Below are positions 8,457 through 16,720 of a DNA stretch of 52,348 nt, piece after piece. Origin of the DNA: Nocardia jejuensis NBRC 103114. Lineage in GTDB: Bacteria > Actinomycetota > Actinomycetes > Mycobacteriales > Mycobacteriaceae. The notes beneath the pieces were generated by a model, which had not been told where the DNA came from, did not search any database, and was given only the letters and a program-made list of their open reading frames with translations. Position 1 is the stretch's first letter, and every line of letters starts with the position of its first letter. The stretch covers positions 1 through 52,348 of the forward strand of contig NZ_BDBU01000063.1 of the NCBI RefSeq assembly GCF_001613145.1, in the 5' to 3' direction. Both the position numbers and the translations under genes were made by a program.

Positions 8457-8520
8457 CGCGTACCACCGACGCGTCGAGCAATTTTTGGCCCGATAGTTGC
8501 CTGCCCGATGCGCGCGACGA

Positions 8521-9294
8521 TCAGAAGAGCAGATCCACCCCGACCGCCGCCGCGCACACCACCGCCACCACGACCAAGGCGATCGCATCGCCTCGCCCGG
8601 GTGAGCTGGGACGAGCCGTCAATTCACCGGTGCCGCCGCGGGTGGTGATGGCCTCGCCGAGTTCGCCCGCACGCCTGCTCGAGACCGCGAGGCTCGCGGT
8701 CAGAATGTCCACGAGCGGGTTCTCCGCGGCCTGCTGCACCCAGGAATTCTTCGGCCGGAGTTTGCGGGCAGCTCGCAGGATTCGCATTTCCTCCAGCAAT
8801 AGCGGAAGCCCGCGCAGTGTCAGTGCCACCACGACCGACCACTCGTTCACCGGAATGCGATGCCGCACACCGCGGCGCGTCCAGCCGATCCGTTTCAGGG
8901 GCGCACCGAGTTTGGCCAGGGCGGGCGCGATATCGCCCATCTGAGTGGTCCAGGCGATCAGGAAGGACGCGCCAAGCAGAATGAAGCCGAACACGACGAC
9001 GTTCGCGTATCGCAGCACCGCGTCGAGCCCGACCGGCGCGTTGATCAGCGCGCCCATCAGGACGCCCAGCCAGAACCACCACGGAAACCGCGGCATGGTG
9101 CCCAGGGGCAGCCGCGCGGTCAGCCAGACACCGGCCAGGAACGCGATGACCAGACCCAATACCGGCCAGGACGGAATGAACATGAGCAGCACGCTGATGG
9201 CGAAGGCGGCGATCATCTTGGTGCCCGCCCAGAGCCGATGCACCGGGCTGTCCACGGGTACTTCGCGCAGAACAACGCCGCCGCCGCCGCTCAT
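8521..9294 (-). CDS. ECF-type transporter T component (EcfT/CbiQ-like)
   Basis: 257 residues, polytopic membrane protein. Hydrophobic segments lie near residues 25-70, 80-125 and at the C-terminus. The coupling-helix region has the Ala-Arg motif characteristic of T components (EEMRILRAARKLRPK), followed by a second Ala-Arg-Arg-like stretch (LAVSSRRAGELGEAITTRGG). T components link the ATPases of energy-coupling-factor importers to the substrate-binding S protein. The ATG overlaps the TGA of the upstream ATPase gene (ATGA at 9294-9291), so the two are translationally coupled. The pair matches my recollection of Rv2325c beside Rv2326c. Substrate unknown. Confidence 0.88.
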   Translation of the reverse strand: MSGGGGVVLREVPVDSPVHRLWAGTKMIAAFAISVLLMFIPSWPVLGLVIAFLAGVWLTARLPLGTMPRFPWWFWLGVLMGALINAPVGLDAVLRYANVVVFGFILLGASFLIAWTTQMGDIAPALAKLGAPLKRIGWTRRGVRHRIPVNEWSVVVALTLRGLPLLLEEMRILRAARKLRPKNSWVQQAAENPLVDILTASLAVSSRRAGELGEAITTRGGTGELTARPSSPGRGDAIALVVVAVVCAAAVGVDLLF

Positions 9295-11390
9295 CGGACA
9301 CCTCCGAACCAGTCGTGCGAGGGGGTGAAGGTCTTCGCTGCTGCGGGGTCCTCGACCAGACGGCCGTCGCGCAGGTGCACGGTGCGGTCGCACACCGCCG
9401 CCATATCGGCCACGTCGTGTGAGATGACGATGACGGTCAGTCCCGAATCTCGCAGTCGCGCAATCAATTCCACCACTCCTGTGCGCCCCTCCGGGTCGAG
9501 TCCGGCGAGCGGCTCGTCCAGCACCACCACCTGCGGCCGGCTGGCCACGATGGCGGCCAGCACCACGCGCTTGGCCTGTCCGCCGCTGAGTCCCTCGATG
9601 GAGTGCGAGGCCAGCGCCCGGTCCAGCCCGACCGCGTCGAGCGCGCGGCCGACGGCGGCGGTGCCGGTGCCGCCCCAATCCTCGATCTCCGCCCCGACGG
9701 TCTGCTTCTGCAATTGCAGTCGCGAATGCTGGAACGCCAGCTGCACCGAGCCGATTCGCTTGCTCACCGCTTGTACTCCGCGCCGCGAATGCAATTCGCA
9801 GCTGCCTGCACTGGGGACGGTGAGTCCGGCCATGATCCAGGCGAGCGTGGATTTGCCGGAACCGTTGCCGCCCACGACGAGCAGCGCCTCGCCGCGTCGC
9901 ACCGTCAGATCGATGCCGTGCAGTGCGGGCGCCTCCCACGGCGTGCCGTGGTTGTAGGTGTGCCGCACGCCCTTCAGCGTCAGCACGGTCTCGCCCATGG
10001 CTCGCTGTCGCTGGTCGCGGACCGGTCGGGGCCACGCGGGCAGATGATCGACCGACCGTCCGGCGCTCAGGTGCACCACCCGGTCGGCGGCGGCCGCGTC
10101 GGCCTCGTGATGGGTGACCAGGACGACGGCCATCTCGTGCCGCCGGGGCAGGGTGGCGAGCAGTGCGACCAGATCGCGCCGGCCCTCGGGATCGATCATC
10201 GAGGTGGCTTCGTCGGCGAGCAGCAGGGTGGGTTGCCGCGCGAGTGCCGCGGCGACCGCGAGCCGCTGCTGCTGGCCGCCCGACAGGGTGGCGGTCTCCC
10301 GGCCGCCCATGCCCGACAGGCCCACTTCGCCCAGCAGCCCGTCGATGTCCACGCGCGCGGCGACCTCGGTCGGCAGACCCCACACCACGTCGTCGGCGAC
10401 CAGGACGCCGAGGGTCTGGCTTTCGGGCCGCTGCAACACCATCGCGGTGCCGCCGAGTACGCCCAGGCCCGCGGATCCGGGGCTGGTCACGGTGCCGCCG
10501 GTCGGTGGGCGGCCCGCGAGAATCCTGGTGAGCGTGGACTTTCCGGAGCCATTGTGTCCGACCACGGCCACGAATTCGCCCACTCGCACGGTCAGGTCGA
10601 TGCCCTGCAGCGCGTCGGTGCGTGCGCCCGGGTATCGAAAGGACACGTCCCGCAACGTGATCGGGAGCGGCGCGACCGGACGATCGTCGGCGGGCGCGTC
10701 CAGCAGATCGTCGCGTCCGGGCAGCCAGGTCAGCCGGTCCAGGACCGAGCCGAGCACGTACCAGGACACCACGCTGCTGACCATCATCGCGGCGATGATG
10801 CCGCCGCCGATGTAGGCCCACCACCAGTGCAGCACCGCATCGGCGAAGGCGGCCACGTTCCTGCCCAGCGGTTCCAGCCACGTCTGGCGCGCGGTGAGAT
10901 TCTCCAGGCCCTTCGCGCTGCTGCGGATCGTGTCGAAGAGCAGTTCGCGGGTCCGGGAGAACAGCAGCAGCATGCCGATCGAGAACCCCGCGCCCACCGC
11001 TCCGGCCAGCGCGGAGAGTCCGAGCACCGCGAGGATGCCGCCGCGCCGCCGCTTCACGATGCCGACGATGCAGCCGACCACGCCGACGCCGACCAGATTG
11101 GTCGCCGGGACCAGTCCCGCCGCCACGAAGGTCACCAGGGTCGCGGCGATGGTGGTGCCGACGATGGTGCGCAGCCGGTGCCGGCTGGCGAGCAACCCCA
11201 TCGGCACCGCCGCCACCAGTTGCAGGGCCGCGGCGAACGGCACCAGCGAGCCGACGGTCACGAGTCCGACGGTCGCGCCGCCCAGGACCGCACCGGTCGC
11301 GAGCTCGATCGGACGCAGCGGGCCGTGCGGGGGAGTGGACGCGAGTGGCTGCCCGGGGGCGCCATCTCGAATCCGGAACGAATCGGTCAC
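9291..11390 (-). CDS. ECF-type transporter fusion: membrane S-like domain plus two ABC ATPases
   Basis: 699 residues. The N-terminal 230 residues hold about six hydrophobic segments (for example LATGAVLGGATVGLVTVG and GVGVVGCIVGIVKRRRGG) and probably form the substrate-specific S component. Two ATPase domains follow. ABC1 has Walker A GHNGSGKST near residue 277, signature LSGGQQQR, Walker B LLLADEAT and switch histidine in THHEAD. ABC2 has GGNGSGKST near 506, LSGGQAKR, VVVLDEPLAG and SHDVAD. All ATPase motifs are intact. The GTG at 11390 opens at VTDSFRI and gives nearly the length I recall for Rv2326c (697). With the coupled T gene this makes a complete importer from two polypeptides, likely for a vitamin or cofactor precursor. 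Confidence 0.88.
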   Translation of the reverse strand: MTDSFRIRDGAPGQPLASTPPHGPLRPIELATGAVLGGATVGLVTVGSLVPFAAALQLVAAVPMGLLASRHRLRTIVGTTIAATLVTFVAAGLVPATNLVGVGVVGCIVGIVKRRRGGILAVLGLSALAGAVGAGFSIGMLLLFSRTRELLFDTIRSSAKGLENLTARQTWLEPLGRNVAAFADAVLHWWWAYIGGGIIAAMMVSSVVSWYVLGSVLDRLTWLPGRDDLLDAPADDRPVAPLPITLRDVSFRYPGARTDALQGIDLTVRVGEFVAVVGHNGSGKSTLTRILAGRPPTGGTVTSPGSAGLGVLGGTAMVLQRPESQTLGVLVADDVVWGLPTEVAARVDIDGLLGEVGLSGMGGRETATLSGGQQQRLAVAAALARQPTLLLADEATSMIDPEGRRDLVALLATLPRRHEMAVVLVTHHEADAAAADRVVHLSAGRSVDHLPAWPRPVRDQRQRAMGETVLTLKGVRHTYNHGTPWEAPALHGIDLTVRRGEALLVVGGNGSGKSTLAWIMAGLTVPSAGSCELHSRRGVQAVSKRIGSVQLAFQHSRLQLQKQTVGAEIEDWGGTGTAAVGRALDAVGLDRALASHSIEGLSGGQAKRVVLAAIVASRPQVVVLDEPLAGLDPEGRTGVVELIARLRDSGLTVIVISHDVADMAAVCDRTVHLRDGRLVEDPAAAKTFTPSHDWFGGVR

Positions 11391-11675
11391 GTAGACCAGT
11401 CTGCCGTGTCCGGGACTCTGCCCAGGTCCGCATCGGTTCGACCCGCCAGAATGGACGCACTTGCACTCATGCGTACTTATGCATTCGGCTTGCTCTTGCG
11501 ACACGATCACGTGTACCGAGACGCCCCGGAAAGGGCGTCCGGCAACTATGTGGGCCGACCGGTGCGACGTGCTGCGGGTACCGGGCCGAGGACTTCGAGC
11601 ACGCGACATTGCGGGTGAAGGCCGGGCTCGGCCCGCCGCCGCGCCGAACTGTCGTGGTGAGGGCGGGAATTCGCG

Positions 11676-12062
11676 CTACTGCGCGGGCTGCTTGGACAGC
11701 ACCCGCACCAGATGCCAGGTGAACGACGGCGCGTCGGCCGGCGGATCGACCCACGGCCGCTGCTCGACAACCAGGTGATAGCTGAATCCCGGCTCGAAGT
11801 CGAAGCCGGTGATCCCGCCGTAGTGCAACTCCCACTCCGCATTCGGGTCGCGCCGCACCTGCAGGCACTCCTGTGGCGCGACGCCCGTGCACGGCACGGT
11901 CTCCTCGGCCACGTAGAGATCGAACTGCTGGGACCCGGGAACCGTCGTCTTGGTGATGGTCGTCGGCCTCGGTGCGGCGTCGGAGGCGGTCGAGGAACAG
12001 CCGGTCACCGGCAGTGCGGCGGCGAGCGCGATCGGGAGAAGCAGCCGGAGGCGAGTGCGCAT
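11676..12062 (-). CDS. Lipoprotein with DUF4377-like domain
   Basis: 128 residues. MRTRLRLLLPIALAAALPVTGC carries a lipobox (PVTGC) with the lipidated cysteine at residue 22, followed by a Thr/Pro-rich spacer. The mature domain has AEETVPCTGVAPQECLQVR, then YGGITGFDFEPGFSYHLVVE and a closing WHLVRVLSK strand, the layout of the DUF4377 domain of envelope proteins. It is expected on the outer face of the cytoplasmic membrane. Function unknown. It begins 59 bases downstream of the monooxygenase end on the same strand, so the two may share a transcript, but nothing links them biochemically. Confidence 0.8.
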   Translation of the reverse strand: MRTRLRLLLPIALAAALPVTGCSSTASDAAPRPTTITKTTVPGSQQFDLYVAEETVPCTGVAPQECLQVRRDPNAEWELHYGGITGFDFEPGFSYHLVVEQRPWVDPPADAPSFTWHLVRVLSKQPAQ

Positions 12063-12121
12063 GGCGGAGAATATGCCACACGTTTGCCACGGTCCCTCGC
12101 GAGCTGCCGCGGGTGAGTCGC

Positions 12122-13573
12122 CTACCCCGCGCCGGTGAGTCGATAGTCCGACAATTTCACTCGGCGAGTGCGTCGCCGGTAGCTGCGGGTGGTTCCCGGC
12201 CAGTTGTTGGTTATCCGTCCCGAGGCGGTCCGATACCAGCTGCTGCAGAAGTTCCACGGCGTCCGCGAGAGTCGTTCCTGCAGTGCGTCGTTGTACTCCC
12301 GCTCGATGTCCGCCTTCACCTCGAGGTACTGCCCCGGCCGCTCCGCGAGCACCTGCACCGCGTGCCGGATGTACCGGGCCTGCGATTCGAGCATGTAGAT
12401 GATGGACCCCACCCCGAGATTGGTGTTCGGTCCGTACACCAGGAACAAATTCGGAAACTCCGGCACGGTGATCCCCAGATACGCGTGCGCCCCGCCCTCC
12501 CAGGCGTCCGAGAGGATCCGGCCGCCGCGTCCTCGAATCTTCATGGGCCACAAGAACTCCGTGCCCTTGAACCCGGTGCCGTAGATGATCACATCGGCCG
12601 GATGCACCACCCCGTCCGTGGTTCGCACTCCCTCGGCGACGATCTCGCTGATCCCGGTGGTCTCCAGGCTCACGTTCGGCTGGGTGAGCGCCGGGAAGTA
12701 GTCGTTGGAGAACAGGCCCCGCTTGCAGCCGATCGGATAGTCCGGCGTCAGCTCGGCCCGCAATTGCGGGTCGGTCACCTGTTCCTCGAGATGCCGCTGG
12801 GCCATCCCCGACACCAGCCGGATGATTCCGGGGAACTCCACCAGCCCCAGCGCCACGAACTCGCCGATGGCCCACCACGAAAAGCGTTCCGCCGAAGGCA
12901 TTCCCGGCATCTCGATCAGTACTCGCTGATGCACCGGCTTGTAGTCGGTGTCGAATTTCGGCAACACCCACGCTGCGGTCCGCTGGAACAGCGTCAGCTC
13001 CGCCACCTGCGGCTGAATCTCCGGAATGAACTGAATCGCGCTGGCCCCGGTGCCGATACAGGCCACCCGCTTCCCCGCGAGATCGACCTTGTGATCCCAC
13101 TGCGCCGAGTGGAACGACTCGCCGCCGAACGCCCCGACCCCCGGAATATCCGGCATCGCGGGCCGGGACAGCTGCCCCACGGCCGAAATCACCACATCGA
13201 CGGTCCGCGCCACCCCGTCCGAGGTGAGCACCGTCCACTTCCCGGTGCTCTCGTCGAATTCGGCCGCACTGACCTCGGCCCCGAACTCGATGTGCTCGAA
13301 CAGCCCGTGCCGCTCCGCAACCCCCCGCGCGTACGCGTAGATGTCCTCTCGCTCCGAATACCGCTGCCGCCACTTCGGTTTCGGCTCGTGCGAATACGAG
13401 TACAGGGGTGAGGGAACGTCACACGCCGCCCCGGGATAGGTGTTCTCCCGCCACACCCCACCCAGATCCGCCGCCCGCTCCAGAATCGTGAACTCCCGAA
13501 ACCCGTTCCGCTGCAATTCCACAGCCATCCCGAGCCCCCCGAACCCGGCACCGATGATCACGATCGACGGCAT
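12122..13573 (-). CDS. Flavin-dependent Baeyer-Villiger-type monooxygenase
   Basis: 483 residues, cytoplasmic FAD/NADPH enzyme. The FAD motif GAGFGGLG is at residues 8-15, and the Baeyer-Villiger fingerprint FxGxxxHxxxW is met exactly at F149 to W159 (FGGESFHSAQW, followed by D). The NADPH motif GTGASA is at 174-179. Such enzymes insert oxygen next to a carbonyl or oxidise soft heteroatoms; the substrate cannot be told. A Shine-Dalgarno-like GAGGAGGG precedes the ATG. The protein is slightly shorter than cyclohexanone monooxygenase-type enzymes and fits the group of about 490 residues abundant in mycolata. No clustered catabolic genes are present. Confidence 0.9.
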   Translation of the reverse strand: MPSIVIIGAGFGGLGMAVELQRNGFREFTILERAADLGGVWRENTYPGAACDVPSPLYSYSHEPKPKWRQRYSEREDIYAYARGVAERHGLFEHIEFGAEVSAAEFDESTGKWTVLTSDGVARTVDVVISAVGQLSRPAMPDIPGVGAFGGESFHSAQWDHKVDLAGKRVACIGTGASAIQFIPEIQPQVAELTLFQRTAAWVLPKFDTDYKPVHQRVLIEMPGMPSAERFSWWAIGEFVALGLVEFPGIIRLVSGMAQRHLEEQVTDPQLRAELTPDYPIGCKRGLFSNDYFPALTQPNVSLETTGISEIVAEGVRTTDGVVHPADVIIYGTGFKGTEFLWPMKIRGRGGRILSDAWEGGAHAYLGITVPEFPNLFLVYGPNTNLGVGSIIYMLESQARYIRHAVQVLAERPGQYLEVKADIEREYNDALQERLSRTPWNFCSSWYRTASGRITNNWPGTTRSYRRRTRRVKLSDYRLTGAG

Positions 13574-13711
13574 GTGGCCCTCCTCACAAAGACTCCCTCC
13601 ACTCTAGGAGCGACCACCGGTTTTGGTGGCCGACCCAATTGAGATTTCCGGCCGACAATCCACCCCGCACTCACCCGCGCCGCGCGTTGTTCCGACCTGA
13701 GCCTCGAGCGA

Positions 13712-13870
13712 TCACCGGACTCGAATGATCCACCGCTGATACGTCTCCGCGGGCTCCACGGTGATCAGGTCCGCCACCGCGACCAGCCGCGTCGGAGTGA
13801 GATCACCGAAATGCCCGAGGTTCGGCGTGATGACGGCCTCCGCATCCGCCCCGCGCACCACCTTGAGCAT
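13712..13870 (-). CDS. Short ORF with recombinase-like C-terminal segment, uncertain
   Basis: 52 codons from ATG at 13870; GTG codons just upstream could also start it. It reads MLKVVRGADAEAVITPNLGH and continues through VAVADLITVEPAETYQRW. The first half resembles the strand 'DAVVVPxLDHLGR' of serine-recombinase N domains, but the similarity is weak. It overlaps or abuts the stop of the preceding 58-codon ORF in another frame, so both may be halves of one gene broken by a frameshift. I cannot name a function. Confidence 0.35.
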   Translation of the reverse strand: MLKVVRGADAEAVITPNLGHFGDLTPTRLVAVADLITVEPAETYQRWIIRVR

Positions 13871-13872
13871 GA

Positions 13873-14049
13873 TCACCACCGCCGACTCACCGGAACGAAA
13901 GTCCGGCCACGTTCACGCTCCAGCCACTCTCTGATATCGGCTACGGATCTCCCACTCCGATGCCGCGCGGTATCGGAGAAATCGACGCTGACAAGCAAAG
14001 CAGCGAGCTGCGCCGCAGCCACAATCACCAGAGCGAAGACGGTATCCAT
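13873..14049 (-). CDS. Small protein with N-terminal membrane segment (58 residues)
   Basis: 58 residues. AGGAGA eight bases before the ATG is a strong ribosome-binding site. Residues 4-21 (VFALVIVAAAQLAALLVS) form one hydrophobic segment. The remainder is charged and probably helical (RSVADIREWLERERGR). It ends in TGA at 13873-13875, where the next short ORF starts in another frame. No family recognised. It may be a real small membrane protein or the 5' half of a frameshifted gene. Confidence 0.5.
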   Translation of the reverse strand: MDTVFALVIVAAAQLAALLVSVDFSDTARHRSGRSVADIREWLERERGRTFVPVSRRW

Positions 14050-14211
14050 CGGAAGTCTCCTGGTCCTCGGTGGAGTAGAGATCGTGCGAGGTACTCAGGT
14101 TCGGGCCGGAGGTGTGACGCCGACAATGGCACTTTCGGTTCGAGGGCTTTCGAAGTGCCACAACCGGTCCGGCATGCGAACGACGATGCAGCGTCGAATT
14201 CCGTACGGGGT

Positions 14212-14522
14212 TCAGTATTCCAAGTGGATCAGGTCCGCGAGGTCGCGCATGTCGTCGGTGAGTGTGCGGCGCTTGGCGATCATCCGGCCCACGAGGTCTC
14301 GCGCGATGCGCTGTTCGGCGAGCCACGGCCGGGCTTCACGGGCAAGCTGGTGGAGGATCTCGAAGGCGTTGTCGTAGCGCCGCAGGTCCAGATGGGCAGA
14401 GGCGACGTCGAGCAGGTGCCGGTTGCGGTTGTCCGATGTCGGCCGCAGTCCTGCGGGGACCTCCAGCGCGAGGCGCAGTGCCAAGTCCGGTTGCTCGTCG
14501 ACGACGGCATTCTCGGCTGTGA
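14212..14522 (-). pseudogene. 3' remnant of an XRE/TPR-type transcriptional regulator
   Basis: The in-frame segment reads ENAVVDEQPDLALRLALEV, then RRYDNAFEILHQLAREARPW, and ends TLTDDMRDLADLIHLEY. This is the C-terminal TPR-like half of the actinobacterial XRE regulators that carry an N-terminal helix-turn-helix. The helix-turn-helix and about 250 upstream codons are missing; upstream of 14522 the frame turns into Pro/Arg-rich sequence without a plausible start. An ATG at 14484 would give a 90-residue protein with no DNA-binding part. A decayed gene is the simplest reading. Confidence 0.6.
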
Positions 14523-14599
14523 TCGATGGCCGATTCGGTCGGATCGAATTCGTCTGACAGGGAGGTTCGGCTCGCGGGGGACGAGCCGAACCCTGGGGT

Positions 14600-14695
14600 T
14601 CACCAGCCGGAGCCGGAACCGCCTGATCCCGTGTTGGCCAGGATGGTGCCGATAACCATCTGTGCGAGTCCGGCGATCACGCCAAGAAATTCCAC
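14600..14695 (-). CDS. 31-residue amphipathic/hydrophobic small protein
   Basis: 31 residues starting at GTG, with GGAGG five bases upstream, an excellent ribosome-binding site. The peptide begins MEFLGVIAGLAQMVIGTIL, a probable membrane-seeking helix, and ends in a Gly/Ser tail finishing SGSGW. No signal cleavage site. It lies upstream of, and in the same direction as, the XRE/TPR regulator remnant. No family recognised; possibilities include a membrane-active or porin-like peptide, or a signalling peptide once partnered with the regulator. The downstream 300 bases toward 14992 on the other side hold no other gene I can support. Confidence 0.5.
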   Translation of the reverse strand: MEFLGVIAGLAQMVIGTILANTGSGGSGSGW

Positions 14696-14991
14696 GCTGT
14701 CCTCCGACTATCTCGTCGCCGCTTGTCCGGCGTAGCCGTGAACCTAACCTAGCAACCGACCAAAAGAAACGTGTTTCAGAAAATCAATCCCAGGTCCAAC
14801 AGGTTGATCGCCCTGTCCGATCCGCCTCTCGACCGCTCTCAGCTACTGGGCGGGAATCAATCCTCCGACGTAACGCGATGTGGCAGTTGACTATTCGCGA
14901 CGACTCCCGCCGTCCCCGTCTCGAGGGTTGCCAGATCGGCGCTACCGACGGCCACCATCGGTATCCAAGCCCCACGAGAGCATCGGGGAAA

Positions 14992-15354
14992 TCAGCACTT
15001 GGCAACGGCGGTGTAGGAGCCGAGGTTGCTTCGCGATATCCACCCTTTGGTGCCCGGGAAGGCCTGGATCCAGGCCCAGGCGTTGCCCGCGTCGTTGGTT
15101 TGCCAGCAGTAGATCTTCACCTGAAGGCCCTGCACCACCGTGGCTCCGGTCTTCGAACAGCTCGTCGAGTTTCCGCTGTAGAGGTTGTAGCTGCTGTAGG
15201 GGCCGTCCACGGTTGTATCGCGAGCCACCGTGGTCCCGGTGTTGACAGTCCAGTTACATGCCTGCTGTGCCTGCGCGACTGGTGTGCCGAGGAAGGCCGA
15301 TATGCCGGTCGAGCCGGCGGTCAGTGCGGCGGCCAGCAGAATTCTTGTCTTCAT
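14992..15354 (-). CDS. Exported cysteine-containing SH3-like small protein
   Basis: 120 residues from the ATG at 15354. A Sec signal peptide (MKTRILLAAALTAGSTGISA, cleavage after VAQA near residue 29) leads to a mature domain of about 90 residues with four cysteines (ACNW, TSCSK, IYCWQ, AKC at the end), probably two disulfides. GLQVKIYCWQTNDAGNAW followed by TKGWISRSNL resembles extracellular SH3-type domains. It should be a small secreted or wall-associated protein; ligand unknown. The gene is monocistronic. Confidence 0.7.
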   Translation of the reverse strand: MKTRILLAAALTAGSTGISAFLGTPVAQAQQACNWTVNTGTTVARDTTVDGPYSSYNLYSGNSTSCSKTGATVVQGLQVKIYCWQTNDAGNAWAWIQAFPGTKGWISRSNLGSYTAVAKC

Positions 15355-15684
15355 TCCGAGTACCTCTTGCTCCCGAGCCGATCCGAGCGGTTGCTTGGTC
15401 TTGGAAACGTAAGTGCACCAATAAATTTCGCCAAGTGGCATCATGTTGCCAAACGACAAAATTTCACATTCACGAAAATGGCGCTGTCCGGTGTGCGTAC
15501 CGGGCCGATTCGAGCACCGGAGCGATCGGTAGCGCCGGACGACGCCCTCGATCGAAGGCCGCGATGGCGGCCTGAGACCGTACCGACTACCGACCGGAGC
15601 GAGATTCTCGGCCGCACGCCGACCCGTCGGCTGTAGTCGGCCCGACGGAAGCCGAATAGCCGTACCGGCTCTGGGCACAAACGA
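15355..15684. other. Intergenic region, no gene seen
   Basis: The 330 bases upstream of the exported SH3-like gene contain an AT-richer part near 15405-15480 that probably holds its promoter. No reading frame with a credible start, ribosome site and composition is visible on either strand. Confidence 0.5.
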
Positions 15685-15719
15685 ATTCCGGCAGCCGAAT
15701 CGAATTCGACTGCCGGAAT
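15685..15719 (-). terminator. Hairpin downstream of the Ala-rich exported protein gene
   Basis: A perfect 10-bp stem (ATTCCGGCAG at 15685-15694, CTGCCGGAAT at 15710-15719) lies 23 bases past the stop codon of the minus-strand gene at 15743, and is followed on that strand by TCGTTTG. Intrinsic terminator is the likely role. Confidence 0.55.
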
Positions 15720-15742
15720 ACGGAAGAACTATGCCCGGGGGA

Positions 15743-16219
15743 TCAGGGCAGAACCTGCGGAACGATGGTCGGGGCGACCGCGCCGACGATCAGGCCGACA
15801 AGTGCACCCTGGAAGGCCGGTCCGAGGGCGCACAGCGGAATCAGCAGAATGCCCACCACGGTTGCGGCGCAGACGACCGCTCCGAATACGGCTCCGACGA
15901 TCGCACCCGCGGCCGCACCATTGGCCAGCGGATCATGGTTGGCGGCTTCGGGATTGGTGGCGATGTCCTGCGGGCCGGTGGCGGCCACGTCCTGGGCGAT
16001 CTCCGGAGCTGCGGGCTGCTCGGCGACCGGCGCGACCACGGCCTCGGCGACCGGCGCGACCTGCGGAGCCGGCGCCAGCTGCACGACGGCGGCCGACTGC
16101 GGGGCGGCCTCCACGGCATCGGCGGACGCCGCACCGGCACCGGCGAAAGTAGCCGCGACCGCGAGCGGCAACGCCGCGACAAGAGCCTTACGACCGAAAT
16201 TGCGCATAGTCCGACGCAT
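15743..16219 (-). CDS. Exported Ala/Pro/Val-rich protein with hydrophobic Gly-rich C-terminus
   Basis: 158 residues from the ATG at 16219. A signal peptide (RKALVAALPLAVAATFAGAG, then ASADA) is followed by about 60 residues rich in Ala, Pro, Val and Glu (APAPQVAPVAEAVVAPVAE), a low-complexity linker such as spans the cell wall. The C-terminal 55 residues form a hydrophobic pair, GAAAGAIVGAVFGAVVCAATVVGILLI and GALVGLIVGAVAP. The same exported-linker-hydrophobic plan is seen in the protein at 7684-8331. No known domain; function unknown. Confidence 0.7.
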   Translation of the reverse strand: MRRTMRNFGRKALVAALPLAVAATFAGAGAASADAVEAAPQSAAVVQLAPAPQVAPVAEAVVAPVAEQPAAPEIAQDVAATGPQDIATNPEAANHDPLANGAAAGAIVGAVFGAVVCAATVVGILLIPLCALGPAFQGALVGLIVGAVAPTIVPQVLP

Positions 16220-16280
16220 GATTGTTCCCTGTCCTCCCCGATCCTGTGCGGCGAACACTATTGGCCCACAGGACGTTTGA

Positions 16281-16297
16281 CGTTGCGAATTGCAACG
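16281..16297. promoter_or_regulatory. Short palindrome upstream of the Ala-rich exported protein gene
   Basis: CGTTGC and GCAACG flank GAATT, 62 bases upstream of the minus-strand start at 16219. It may be an operator or a coincidence. The rest of 16220-16502 shows no gene. Confidence 0.25.
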
Positions 16298-16502
16298 GAA
16301 CAAGTTCTATCCGACACCGCCGCCCGAATCAAATCCCCCGAAACCATTCCCGACTTGACGAAATGTGTTCGCCGACACAGTCATTGACCGTCGTTATCGA
16401 TTTCGCGTTCCTGCGCACCGGTCACGGCCGGAGAATATCCCCGGCCGTGACGTCGAACGGTTTCGCGAGCTCGAATACTTCGATCCGATCGAACGATGGT
16501 GG

Positions 16503-16697
16503 CTAAGCCGAGGGGCTGGCGATCAGGCACCACAGCCCGATCAGCGGATCGAGGTCGCACCAGCCCCCGGCGACGGGCTCGTTCGAGGGTGCTGCGGGTG
16601 TTTCGAGGGGGAGGGGAGCGGCGGTTGCGGCTCCGGCTCCGGCGAGGGATGCGGCGGTGATGAGGGTCGCGACGAAGAGTCGGCGTGGTGCGGACAT
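16503..16697 (-). CDS. Small exported protein (64 residues)
   Basis: 64 residues. AGGAG lies seven bases before the ATG. The signal peptide covers about the first 27 residues (RRLFVATLITAASLAGAG, then ATAAP). The mature peptide of about 37 residues is Pro-rich and then has two cysteines in GGWCDLDPLIGLWCLIASPSA, which could form one disulfide loop. It follows the next upstream exported-protein gene by 23 bases on the same strand, so the two probably form an operon. No family recognised. Confidence 0.7.
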   Translation of the reverse strand: MSAPRRLFVATLITAASLAGAGAATAAPLPLETPAAPSNEPVAGGWCDLDPLIGLWCLIASPSA

Positions 16698-16720
16698 GTC
16701 AGAACTCCTGGGGGATCGAA

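Noticed and set aside
9603..11618. Long open frame of 671 codons on the plus strand
   Set aside because: It is exactly antisense to the ABC transporter fusion, is Arg/Gly/His/Gln-rich, and has no ribosome site or domain; such frames are a by-product of high third-position GC.
11391..11675. Riboswitch ahead of the ECF-type transporter
   Set aside because: I looked for conserved cobalamin, thiamine or other vitamin riboswitch cores in this 285-base spacer and found none.
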